Part shown: piece after piece, positions 1 to 8,437 of the stretch
Layout: each line of letters starts with the position of its first letter
Numbering within the stretch: the stretch's first letter is position 1
Source of the DNA: Cyclostephanos tholiformis
Lineage: Eukaryota > Bacillariophyta > Thalassiosirophyceae > Thalassiosirales > Thalassiosiraceae
Direction: 5' to 3'
NCBI GenBank assembly: GCA_036939975.1
Contig: JALLPB010000076.1
Location: 1 to 25,716, forward strand
Length of the DNA: 25,716 nucleotides
Notes under the pieces: model-generated
Databases searched by the model: none
The model's input: only the letters and a program-made list of their open reading frames with translations
Told to the model about the DNA's origin: nothing
Translations under genes and position numbers: made by a program

Positions 1-507
1 AAAAAAATTGTTATAAATGAATGGTTAAGGTTAAATAATTTTACGTTTCTGATGTACCTCCACGGTCGTCGTCGATATCACGATATCGAGCGCAGCGATT
101 GTCTGCATTGCAATTGCCGCATCGCGCATTCGCGCCACCACTGTGACGATGATGACAATCGTCATCATCGATGCGATCGTGATTGTTGTGCCAACAACCG
201 GTGGCATGTCCTTCCCCCGCCCCCGATGACAACATTGTGGCACGTCTGCTGTGGGGAGGAGGAGGGACGACGCCTACGTCGACCGTCAACGCTGCCATCA
301 TGTGCATGGCTGCCACCCGGCACTCCTATCACCCGATATCGTTCCGCCGTGGTGGCGATCAAGCAATGACGACGATGATGATGACGACAGAGATGCCATC
401 GCCATGTGGGAGGAGGCCAGGAGGCCGGGGCGGTCGTGACATCTTCGTACGTGTTTTTTTTGTTTTTTTGTTAAACATGTCAGACAAAATAGAAGCCCTG
501 AACTGAC
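1..507. other. Left-edge stretch without a recognisable gene
   Basis: No frame here reads like a conserved protein. The overlapping short frames are biased by GAT/ATC and CGT triplets. A perfect 10-bp hairpin stem lies at 147-156 and 161-170 with a 4-nt loop (AATC). Poly-T tracts occur near 452-471. It could contain the end of a neighbouring gene's UTR, but nothing shows that. Confidence 0.5.
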
Positions 508-871
508 GGGTGAGGTATTTTAAAAGCCACAGAACGGCAGGTGACAAGAGCGAGGAATCGCCAAAATTAGCCTTCTCAGCTTCAGGTGAGTGCTTTTAAA
601 AGTGTCGCAATTGGTGATGTTATTTAAAAGCTCAAAAGTCACAAGTGATAACATTTTGAATAAAGAAAGCTTAGACTATGCTATTGTTGAAGTTGCATAG
701 TCATCAAGTGAGTACATTTTAAAAGCGATTAAAATAAATGATGATATTATAAAAGTTAAAAAGCTTAAGTGTGACAAATGAAAAGTGGTTTTCGTAAGTG
801 TGATATTATTAAAGTCATGTTCGAAAGTGTGATATTATTATTTACCACATGTCCAGGTGATGACATTTTAG
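508..871. repeat. Degenerate array of 30-bp-spaced units upstream of the Hsp70-like gene
   Basis: A motif of the form GTGA..(A/T)TT(A/T)TTAAAAG recurs with its GTGA or ATGA near 510, 541, 586, 614, 645, 708, 738, 771, 800, 829 and 857. From 586 onward successive starts are about 28-33 bp apart, with one 63-bp step that equals two periods. The units near 800 and 829 are almost identical over GTGTGATATTATTA; others have drifted. The array stops about 155 bp before the ATG at 1028, so it lies in the promoter or 5' UTR region of that gene. It is not a CRISPR: units are degenerate, there are no unique spacers between conserved repeats, and the context is eukaryotic. It could be a minisatellite or an array of protein-binding sites. 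Confidence 0.65.
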
Positions 872-1027
872 CTATTTTCCCTTTTTTTTTCACACCCTCC
901 ATTCCACGTGGCTCTCTCAGAATTTATAATAATATCACTCTCCTTTATCCATTTCGCCCACATCAGCGCAACATCGCCCATCGCCGACGAGCCCAGCGAC
1001 AACGAACCAACTAAAACAGATTTAACC

Positions 1028-4015
1028 ATGTCCCTCGCCACCACCGGAGGGGGCGGTGGCTTCTCCGGCGCCGGCGGTGCCGGCCTGTCCGTCGCGGCCA
1101 TGGCACACGGCGGACCCAACGCCGCGAACGCCGTCGCCGCCCAGCAGCCCATCCACTCCCATCACGGCATCCCCGGCAGCGGGGGGGGAGGACCGTACGG
1201 CGCGGCTCCCGGGACGGGCTACGCGGCCCTTGGCGCCGACCTACTCGATAGGACTCAGTCCCTCTTGAGCGCGAGGGCCGTCAGGAATTCCGCGAACATG
1301 CCGTTGGTGGCGATGGACCTGTACGGAGACGATTGCGGCGTGGCGTACTTCCCCCCCCACGCGCCCGACGACGACGACGAGGACGACGACAACAACGACG
1401 GCAATGGCGGGGAAAAATCGGACGATCCAGCGAAGGTCGCCGCGAGGGACGCGACCAGGCTTCGAAGGGGGAACCTCGCTAGGTACGTGGGGGGGTACCA
1501 CGACGGTACCGACCTGGTATTGAAGAAGGACGACCAAGACGCCTACCGCGCCGTTCGACGTTATCTCAACAAGGGAGAGGGACACTCGGCTGTACTCGAC
1601 GATGCCGTGGTGTCGATCGTCGGGGGGGGCAGTGGTGGTGACGGGGGTGGTACTGCTAAGGAAGGGACCACGACGACGACGATCGTTATCCCGCGTCCCC
1701 ACCTGATCCTGGGTGCGCGTAGGATCGACGACATCAACGACGCGGCCAGGGCCGGTCTCGCGTCGCTGCTGCCACCCGCGGATGGAGAAAATGGTGGCGG
1801 TGACGCGGCCATCGATCGGGACGACGTAGACGACGATAGGCCGGTGTCGGTCACCACCATCAACATGATGGACGGCAACGCAACCGGACCGAAGGGGGAC
1901 GACAGCGACAGGGTGGCGTATCGACTCAGGTTGAATTCGAGGAAGAAGGTCGTTACCATGCTACCGGAGGAGGCATTGGCGCTCATCGTGCTCGGGTGCA
2001 AGAGCGCCACCCGCGTCGGGTGTTATGGGAAGAGGGAGGACGACGGGCAGGAGCAGGAGGGGGGGGGGGGGGAATACGACGAGTATTCGGATTATCCCAC
2101 CGCGTTCGCCGTACCAGGATGGGCGGCAATGGACTCGTGCGTCGAGGCGTTGATCGATGCGTCGAATTCAGGTGCATCGTCGGGCGCATGCGGACCGACG
2201 CTACACCAGCGTTCCGTCGCCGCACTCGTCGGGGCCCTGCTACCCCCCCGTCCCGCCGTTAAGAAGTCGGCGCACGGTCGTGCGATTGTCGATCCCAAGG
2301 CCGCGTTACCCCAGCCGTCGCTGTTGCACAAATCGCTCTCGGAGGTCATAGCGTCGAAGGATGCCGAGTCCCGTGCCGCGCTAGCGAGGGCCGGGAGCGA
2401 TCCCGAGGGCGAGGAATTCGTTCCCTTCGTGCCCATGGTGGTATTGGTCGGGGCCACGAGGGAGGGTATCGAGATCACCGCTATGTGCGTGTCGAAACCG
2501 CAGTCGCAATGGCCGAATATGGAGTTGCATTGCCCGTACGGTAACGTGAGCGTCGTGTCGTCGGTCTGTCACGCATCATCCGACCCACTGGGTATATTGA
2601 AATCGACCTTGGACGAATTGCGTGCGCAGGTCGGCAAATTCGCCCCGGAGAGCGAGGAGCCCACTTGCTTCATCACCTACGGATCCATATCGACGCAGGT
2701 CAAATTGGCAACGGGTCTCAAGGCCGCGCTGATGAAGTACGGAATCGACGGCAAGGACGACGACGATTGGGATGGGTGGGACGCCGACATCCCGATCCTT
2801 TCCACGAGGGAAGATTGCGTCTCCCTCGGACTCGCCGTACTGGCGGCGTCCGTTCACGGGAGGGTCCGACTCGCCGTGTCGGAGAAGGGCAAGGACGGGA
2901 AGAACCGCACAAAGGCTAAATTAGCCGTGGCCGTACAGGACGCGTCCCCCTGCGCCGTCGCCGTGTCGTTCAATTACTTCGGTGGTGGTGGGAACGACAG
3001 CGACACGTGGACGGAGCCCAAGGTGATCTTCGACTTCGACAGGCGTGTGCCCGCCGGGCCGTACCAGATCGACTTCACGGCGGCAGAGTGCGCCGCGCAT
3101 GTGAAACAAGGCAAATTCATCGAGGACGAAAATATCCTGATCGATATGGCGAAGGGGCTGGAGGGGTCATGGGGCATACCGAAGAGGGAGGAGGCGGCGT
3201 TGAAACTGCGTTTTCGCATCTACCAAAAAACTTCCCGCGGGGGTGCGTGGATACGGGTGGGAGACGACATGCTGCCGCTGACCATAAAGCACAGTCAAAA
3301 AGAGGAGAGCGAGAGTGGAGATGGCGACCTTGTCGCGATAGAGAGCGCCGTCTTGGAGATCAGTCTGAACGGCGTTGGGATGCTCACGACTAAAAATATC
3401 TCCAACAAGTGAGTATCTGCGCCCGCCCCATATATGTTATGCCGTTATATTTTCGTTTGCGCATTCGAACGATGAAAACTTGCTTGCTAAATGATGTCAT
3501 ATTTGATACGTGCGAGTCAAATTGTACCCATTCTTTCGCCTCATTAACCTCTGTTTATCTCTAAACATCATACCCTTCGCGATCCCAGCGAAACCATCGT
3601 CCAGGCGACGAAATCGGCACGCAACTCCAAACTTTTGCGGTGGGGAACGATCATCGGTACTATATCCTTTATGGGCTTTTTCTTCGTTAAGTCCTACGTC
3701 GACGAACGCGTGTTCGATAGGGATACGGAGCGTGTTCTCGCCTATTACAAACGCGCGGCCAAGAACTCAATGCACGACGGCGACGTCCGCGGCGCGCGGT
3801 ATCTGGTCTGGAAGTACAAGGGAAAGAAAGACAAGTTGTGGAGGAGGTTAGAGGCCAAGTACGGAATCCCGGTGAGACACGCTTGGGAATGGGACGACGA
3901 AGAAGACGAAGGCGGGAATAAGCACGATGGGGCACCCAATGAAGAAGAAGAGGCGGAAGATTTGGACGACGTTGGAACGGAAAAGACAAAGGGCGGCGAT
4001 GGCGACGAACTATGA
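1028..4015 (+). CDS. Divergent Hsp70-like protein with C-terminal membrane anchor (two exons)
   Basis: Model join(1028..3408, 3589..4015), 935 residues. The intron (3409-3588) has a GTGAGT donor and a CCCAG acceptor and keeps the frame exactly. The first in-frame ATG is 1028; the frame is open further upstream but only to a GTG at 908. The N-terminus is Gly/Ala/His-rich. Residues about 91-108 (VAMDLYGDDCGVAYF) resemble the first phosphate-loop strand of Hsp70. Later segments (an EEALALIVLGCK helix, FAVPGW, and near the exon end REDCVSLGLAVLAASVHG) follow the order of Hsp70 nucleotide-binding and linker motifs, but the canonical GTT and GG(S/T)R signatures are not clear, so ATPase activity is doubtful. 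Asp-rich and Gly-rich inserts interrupt the fold. Exon 2 encodes a single membrane segment at about 812-831 and a charged, acidic tail ending GDEL. The gene structure is firm; the family call is by motif order only. Confidence 0.72.
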
Positions 4016-4767
4016 GTAGTCTGCTTTAGTCTTGCTTAGTCCTTAAGTTACCCTCCTAGGAATCTAGATCTAGACTCTTGTACCCTGCAACACATTCCTC
4101 ACTAGTTCTTTTTTTTTCTTCATCAGAGGCCCCTCCTAGGGCGGCAATCAGCATTTATCCATTCTCGTGAGCACGCCAGCGAAGACCATTTATGCGCATG
4201 GCATTCGGTCCTCCCTTCATTTCCTTCCTCTTAAATGATGCCAAAACAACACTGATTAAAGCCCCAGGAGCATCATGGGGTGATAACTTTTGAGGACTTC
4301 CCCTATGTTCTCCAACATGAAATCAATCGCCGCCTCTTTCAAGAGGGCCCAGTTCGTCATGTATGCATACAAGAAAAGGTCCGATGAATTTGCAACGCTG
4401 AAGTCTGTTTTTTTTTTTTGACAAGACAAGCGTCGGCCGCCAGTTTCGAATTGACAACTCCATATCTATCAGCCACATCAATAGAATTTTCCCCAATGTA
4501 AGTGAAACAGCTGGTGACAAAATACGTCTGGCGATACCTCAGTTATTTGAATGGGACTGGTATTGTCCCCCGATGATCGGCGTAGTTCGGCAAGAGTAGA
4601 AGGTGAACATTCTTGCAAGATAAATCGGTGAGCAGGAATCCTGACCGACGAAGTCTATTACTCATCTATGTTCCTTCTGTGCGCATGGCGCATTGAGATC
4701 CGTCCACAAGCCGTCTACCCTCCAACATTCCGGTCAATGACACGCAAATGATCATAGTGCTGGTCGA
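4016..4767. other. Intergenic stretch between convergent genes
   Basis: This is the shared 3' region of the Hsp70-like gene (+) and the ubiquitin-like-domain gene (-). It has lower GC than the genes, a poly-T run near 4407-4421, and no long open frame. The forward segment near 4525-4570 reads KYVWRYLSYLNGTGIV, weakly like the KY..RYL.GT motif of copia-type RNase H, but stops surround it. No RNA gene was recognised. Confidence 0.45.
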
Positions 4768-6819
4768 TCACCTTTTGTCAACTTTGCTATACGTACGAAC
4801 AATGACGGCAGCAAAGTTCTCTATGTAGCCCCTCTCGATGGCGTCGCCCAGCGTCAGGGACGTGGGCAGCACCCGAAACGATGTACCATCCTCCGAGCAA
4901 TTACGCGGAACTATAAATTCAACTCCCATCGCATCGATATCGCCTTTGTCGCACGATGTCATGCCAGGGTCGCCGTCGAGGGCCGTCGCTACGATATGCC
5001 GAAGATCATCCCGTCTGGAGAAGTATCGGTAAGATGAAGTACACGACGAAGGCGAGGGGACATCGGTCGTTGACGTGTCGTTATAGTCGTCGTCGCGTAA
5101 TAGAATTATCTGAACGTACACTCGATCCTCCTGCTTGAGGCGAGCGTTGCCCGTCGATTTCGACTTGATCAGCAGGTTCCGCACGTGCTTCGATACCGGT
5201 TTCTTCTTCTTTGTCGTCGTCCTCTTCTCCCCTACAGTGCCGCCGTCATTGACATTCTCATCCAAGGATTGAAATATTGCATGTATCCTTTGCTGAAGTA
5301 GACGTCGTTGATGCGACATCGAATCACAGGGATGTTCGGCAATTTCGTTATTATGGCTGTCCACATCCATTATGTTCGCCACCACTTGACGGTCGCAAGT
5401 ATCATCGACGGGACGTACTCGATCGTCGTTACTTCTCACTTCCGACCCGTTATCATCTCCATCCATAATCTCGTCGTCGTCGCTATCAGGATCCAAAACG
5501 CTCCTTGTTGGTCCACCACAATCCATCGCGTCGCATCCGTCGCGACGTATCGCGGGGGGATAAACGCGGACCAAAATCGCGTCGAACTCGCGAATCCAAC
5601 CGGCGCGTTCCGCATCGTCCAACGTCATCGTGTTGGGTAGTCTCCTATAACGTCGGGCGCCATGCCGCCGTTGGTGCCGAGTAAACGTCGCATCGCTCGA
5701 GGAGGGAGGCGGGGGACCGGGGTGAGGAGGATACCGCACCAGGAATTCCGACGCCAACTCGTTCCCGAGATTCGGCGCGATGGACGATGCCACCCTCCCC
5801 GCGGTGGTCTGTCGCGAGTAGAAGCGATAGCTCGTCGTCGTCGCGTCGTCGGCACCTGTTCTTCCACCTCCTCCTCCTCCTCCTCCTCCTTCCGAGGGTG
5901 GAGTGGTAGCATCCCACAGACGGACCGCCACCAGGTGAAAGCGATCCTCCATCCTGAGTTTCGCGTTACCCTCGGATCGGGATTTGAGTAGCATGGCGCG
6001 TACCTTATCCGACGCGGCCTTATTCTTCTTATCCGACTTCGCGTCGAGATTGCGCAGCAGGGCGTCGATGCGACTCGTGCGTTCGCTTTCCGTCCGCCTC
6101 CGCCTCGTCCTGTCCCTATTGTCATTCGTCCCACCCGAAGACGTCGACGCGGCCGTCACCCTCCGAGCCACGGCGTCGAGGATCTCCGACGGCTTCGTCA
6201 TCGAGGACGACGCCGACGCCGACGCCGACGACGACGACGACGACGACGATCCGTCACCTCCCCCCGTCCACCAATGCACCTCGCCCCTCGCGGCCGGGGA
6301 GCGCACGACCCCCCCCCCGCCCCCTCTCGCGCGGGACGGGTCGTTGTACTCGAAGTCCTCGTGTAGCGAATGAGCGTTTCGACTGCTCCATTCGACGAAT
6401 CTCGTCAACGACGAGTCGTTGTCGTCGTCGTCGTTGGCGTCGGTCCTCCTCGGTAGGATCACCAGCCTCCCCGAGGGATACCATCCCATGGATTGCAGCG
6501 TCGCGCACGATGGACCGTACGACGTCCGTCCGAGCCCACGCACCATCGACGTGACGTCCCGGGGAGGATGATACGACGCGTCGATGAATATCAGATCATC
6601 CATAATATTCGTGATTCGTTTCGTCCCGTCGTCGATTGCGGACAGGACGACGTCCACGACCTCGGACAATGCCGAATCGGCGGGTAGGACGCGAATTAGG
6701 GGAAGGAATCGAAAGGACGGCTCGCGGTCGCATTCGCATTTTGCATCCTCGGCGTGCTGGGCGATGTTCGTCCCAAGGGCGGAGTCGATGAGGAGGTGGA
6801 TGGTGACGTCTCCCATCAT
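4768..6819 (-). CDS. Protein with three ubiquitin-like domains, two of them a tandem ZFAND1/Cuz1-like pair
   Basis: Single-exon ORF of 683 residues. Residues about 4-125 look like a ubiquitin/UBX-like fold, ending in the typical last turn LQSMGWYPSGRLVILP. Residues about 248-420 and 507-677 are an internal duplication sharing, in order: a basic helix (VRAMLLKSRSEGNAKL / VRNLLIKSKSTGNARL), EDR, a hydrophobic strand, an aromatic YRF/YRYFSR strand, an I/V-rich helix, and a closing TL.DA.. .G(W/Y)I..F.A(I/V)(L/I)VR strand. This layout resembles the C-terminal ubiquitin-like domain of AN1 zinc-finger protein ZFAND1 (yeast Cuz1), which works with Cdc48/p97 and the proteasome. No AN1 zinc finger is visible, since the Cys/His pattern is absent. 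Inserts are poly-Ser, poly-Gly and Asp-rich. The second Met (MMG) has the better start context, with A at -3 and G at +4. A role in ubiquitin/Cdc48-linked proteostasis is inference. Confidence 0.7.
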   Translation of the reverse strand: MMGDVTIHLLIDSALGTNIAQHAEDAKCECDREPSFRFLPLIRVLPADSALSEVVDVVLSAIDDGTKRITNIMDDLIFIDASYHPPRDVTSMVRGLGRTSYGPSCATLQSMGWYPSGRLVILPRRTDANDDDDNDSSLTRFVEWSSRNAHSLHEDFEYNDPSRARGGGGGVVRSPAARGEVHWWTGGGDGSSSSSSSSASASASSSMTKPSEILDAVARRVTAASTSSGGTNDNRDRTRRRRTESERTSRIDALLRNLDAKSDKKNKAASDKVRAMLLKSRSEGNAKLRMEDRFHLVAVRLWDATTPPSEGGGGGGGGGRTGADDATTTSYRFYSRQTTAGRVASSIAPNLGNELASEFLVRYPPHPGPPPPSSSDATFTRHQRRHGARRYRRLPNTMTLDDAERAGWIREFDAILVRVYPPAIRRDGCDAMDCGGPTRSVLDPDSDDDEIMDGDDNGSEVRSNDDRVRPVDDTCDRQVVANIMDVDSHNNEIAEHPCDSMSHQRRLLQQRIHAIFQSLDENVNDGGTVGEKRTTTKKKKPVSKHVRNLLIKSKSTGNARLKQEDRVYVQIILLRDDDYNDTSTTDVPSPSSCTSSYRYFSRRDDLRHIVATALDGDPGMTSCDKGDIDAMGVEFIVPRNCSEDGTSFRVLPTSLTLGDAIERGYIENFAAVIVRTYSKVDKR

Positions 6820-6981
6820 CGAACCGGCCTTTTTCTTGAATGGTACTTGAAAAAAAATTGCCTTCTTTATATTCTGTGTGGCGAGAGAGAGGGACAGACA
6901 CAGACAGACCAGGCATCGAAGATGACCGCTTGACGGACCCCGGCCTTCAGACTGCCTCGGCCGCCTCTCCTACAAAACATC
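6820..6981. promoter_or_regulatory. Short divergent promoter region
   Basis: Only about 160 bp separate the starts of the ubiquitin-like-domain gene (-) and the cyclophilin gene (+), so both promoters must share this stretch or overlap the coding ends. It holds a poly-A run near 6850 and a GAGAGAGAGGGACAGACACAGACAGACC purine/CA-rich tract split over 6884-6911. No clear TATA box was seen. Confidence 0.45.
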
Positions 6982-8101
6982 ATGTTGCTCTGTCAAAAAA
7001 TGTTTCGAGTACCCTCCGTCACGAGGTCATACCCCCTTTCGCACAATAATAATCCCCACGGTTATCTAATCCGCGTCCAACGAGTGTTATCAACTACCAC
7101 CCATGGCGGCAATCCCGCACCCAACAAATCGCCCCCCCCCCCCCCTGCCATACTTCGAAACATAACAACGTTCGCCGTCGCGGGCGCGATCGGGTACGGC
7201 GCCGTCGCCCTGTACAATGGTACCGCGGACGAGACGCGCGACGATGGCGGTCGTAACGATGTGCCCGTGCCTCCGTGCGCGCCCGTCACGTCGCGCGCGT
7301 ATTTCGACGTTACCATACGGGATCGACCCACCGGACGCATCGTCTTGGGATTGTACGGTTCCACCGCGCCGATGACCGTCCGGAACTTCGAGACCCTATG
7401 CGAGGGCACTACATCATCGAATGGTCGACGATTGGGGTGAGCGTTTCTCCCCTTCCCACCCCCCCCGACGAGGACATCGCTTCAAGTCTCGTTTGTTTTC
7501 ATTCGGATGCCGCTCGCATGTATATATATATATATATTATATGACATTGTTTTTTTTTTGTTTTCTTCATAAATCATTATTTTTTCGCGCTAGTTATAAA
7601 GGCAGTTCCTTCCATCGAATAATACCGGGATTCATGATACAGGGTGGCGATTTTACGAATCACAATGGCACAGGAGGCGTCTCAATCTACGGTCCTCGTT
7701 TTCCCGATGAGAACTTTACCCTGAGGCATACCGGGAGGGGAGTGCTGTCGATGGCCAATATGGGTCCTAACACGAATGGATCGCAGTTCTTCATCTGCAC
7801 CGAGGGGGCGTCTCATTTGGACGGGAAACACGTGGTTTTTGGCGTGGTGGAGAGCGGTTGGGACGTCGTGAGGGAGATTGAACGAATGGGAAGCCGAAGC
7901 GGGAGTCCGACGGCGAAGGTCGTCATTAGCGATTGTGGCGTTTGGGTGGGAGGAGCGAAGGATGATGGAAATGATGTCGTGGCCGCGCTGATGGGCCAAG
8001 AGGGGGGGGATGGGTCTGAAAGTGACTCGGACGAAAAAGCGAAAAAGGGACCAATGTGGAAGCGCATTGTCTCCTTTTGGCGGAGAGATTCGTCCGTCTA
8101 G
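6982..8101 (+). CDS. Cyclophilin-type peptidyl-prolyl isomerase, probably mitochondrial and membrane-anchored (two exons)
   Basis: Model join(6982..7436, 7594..8101), 320 residues. The intron (7437-7593) has a GTGAGC donor and CTAG acceptor, contains a TA repeat and T-runs, and keeps the frame. Residues 1-40 are Arg/Ser-rich without acids, like a mitochondrial presequence; a Met at 7000 is an alternative start. Residues about 58-77 form one membrane segment. The isomerase domain (about 105-268) carries [15 protein letters not shown] (catalytic Arg160, Phe165, Met166, Gln168), [16 protein letters not shown] and LDGKHVVFG. The position equal to Trp121 of human CypA is His226 (SHLDGKH), a change usually linked to weak cyclosporin binding. 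The tail is acidic then basic ([10 protein letters not shown]). It would catalyse prolyl cis-trans isomerisation during folding, probably at the inner membrane; location is inferred. Confidence 0.9.
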
Positions 8102-8437
8102 CTCTTGGTAGAGAGAGCCTGGAGGGAGAAGTTTAATTTTGCATCAGGGGACAAGAACTAAGGTACTCCTAAGTGATTTGTCTCTATTATTTATTCGAAT
8201 ACTCTCGAGTTGTCGCGACGCGAATGAAAACTTATCGACACTCATGACACCGTCGAACGTGGAAGAATACTTCAACAGACCCCCATGCCGACCACTCCAT
8301 CCTCAAATGAAAGGCGTCAATCCGCCCCCTGCAGAATTCGTCACGCCCCCAGAGACCTCGTCCTTAGGATGCAGCATCTCCTCATCATTCGACGAGGTTC
8401 GACCAGCCCATTATCAAGATGTTTGGTTTTTATCTGT
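8102..8437. other. Intergenic stretch between convergent genes
   Basis: This is the common 3' region of the cyclophilin (+) and lipase (-) genes. A short forward frame starting at the ATG near 8244 runs to 8441 (reading MTPSNVEEYFNRPPC...); it is protein-like in composition but has no recognisable family, and its end overlaps the lipase stop region. I do not call it as a gene. No RNA gene or large repeat was seen. Confidence 0.4.

Noticed and set aside
508..871. CRISPR-like array
   Set aside because: Units are degenerate without conserved direct repeats and unique spacers, and the window is eukaryotic with introns.
908..1027. In-frame N-terminal extension of the Hsp70-like gene that resembles a signal peptide
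   Set aside because: It begins at GTG with no in-frame ATG before the upstream TAG at 869-871; the ATG at 1028 is the normal eukaryotic start. It is kept open only as a note on topology.
4525..4570. Possible copia-type RNase H remnant (KYVWRYLSYLNGTGIV)
   Set aside because: One short match surrounded by stops, with no integrase or reverse transcriptase motifs and no LTRs nearby.
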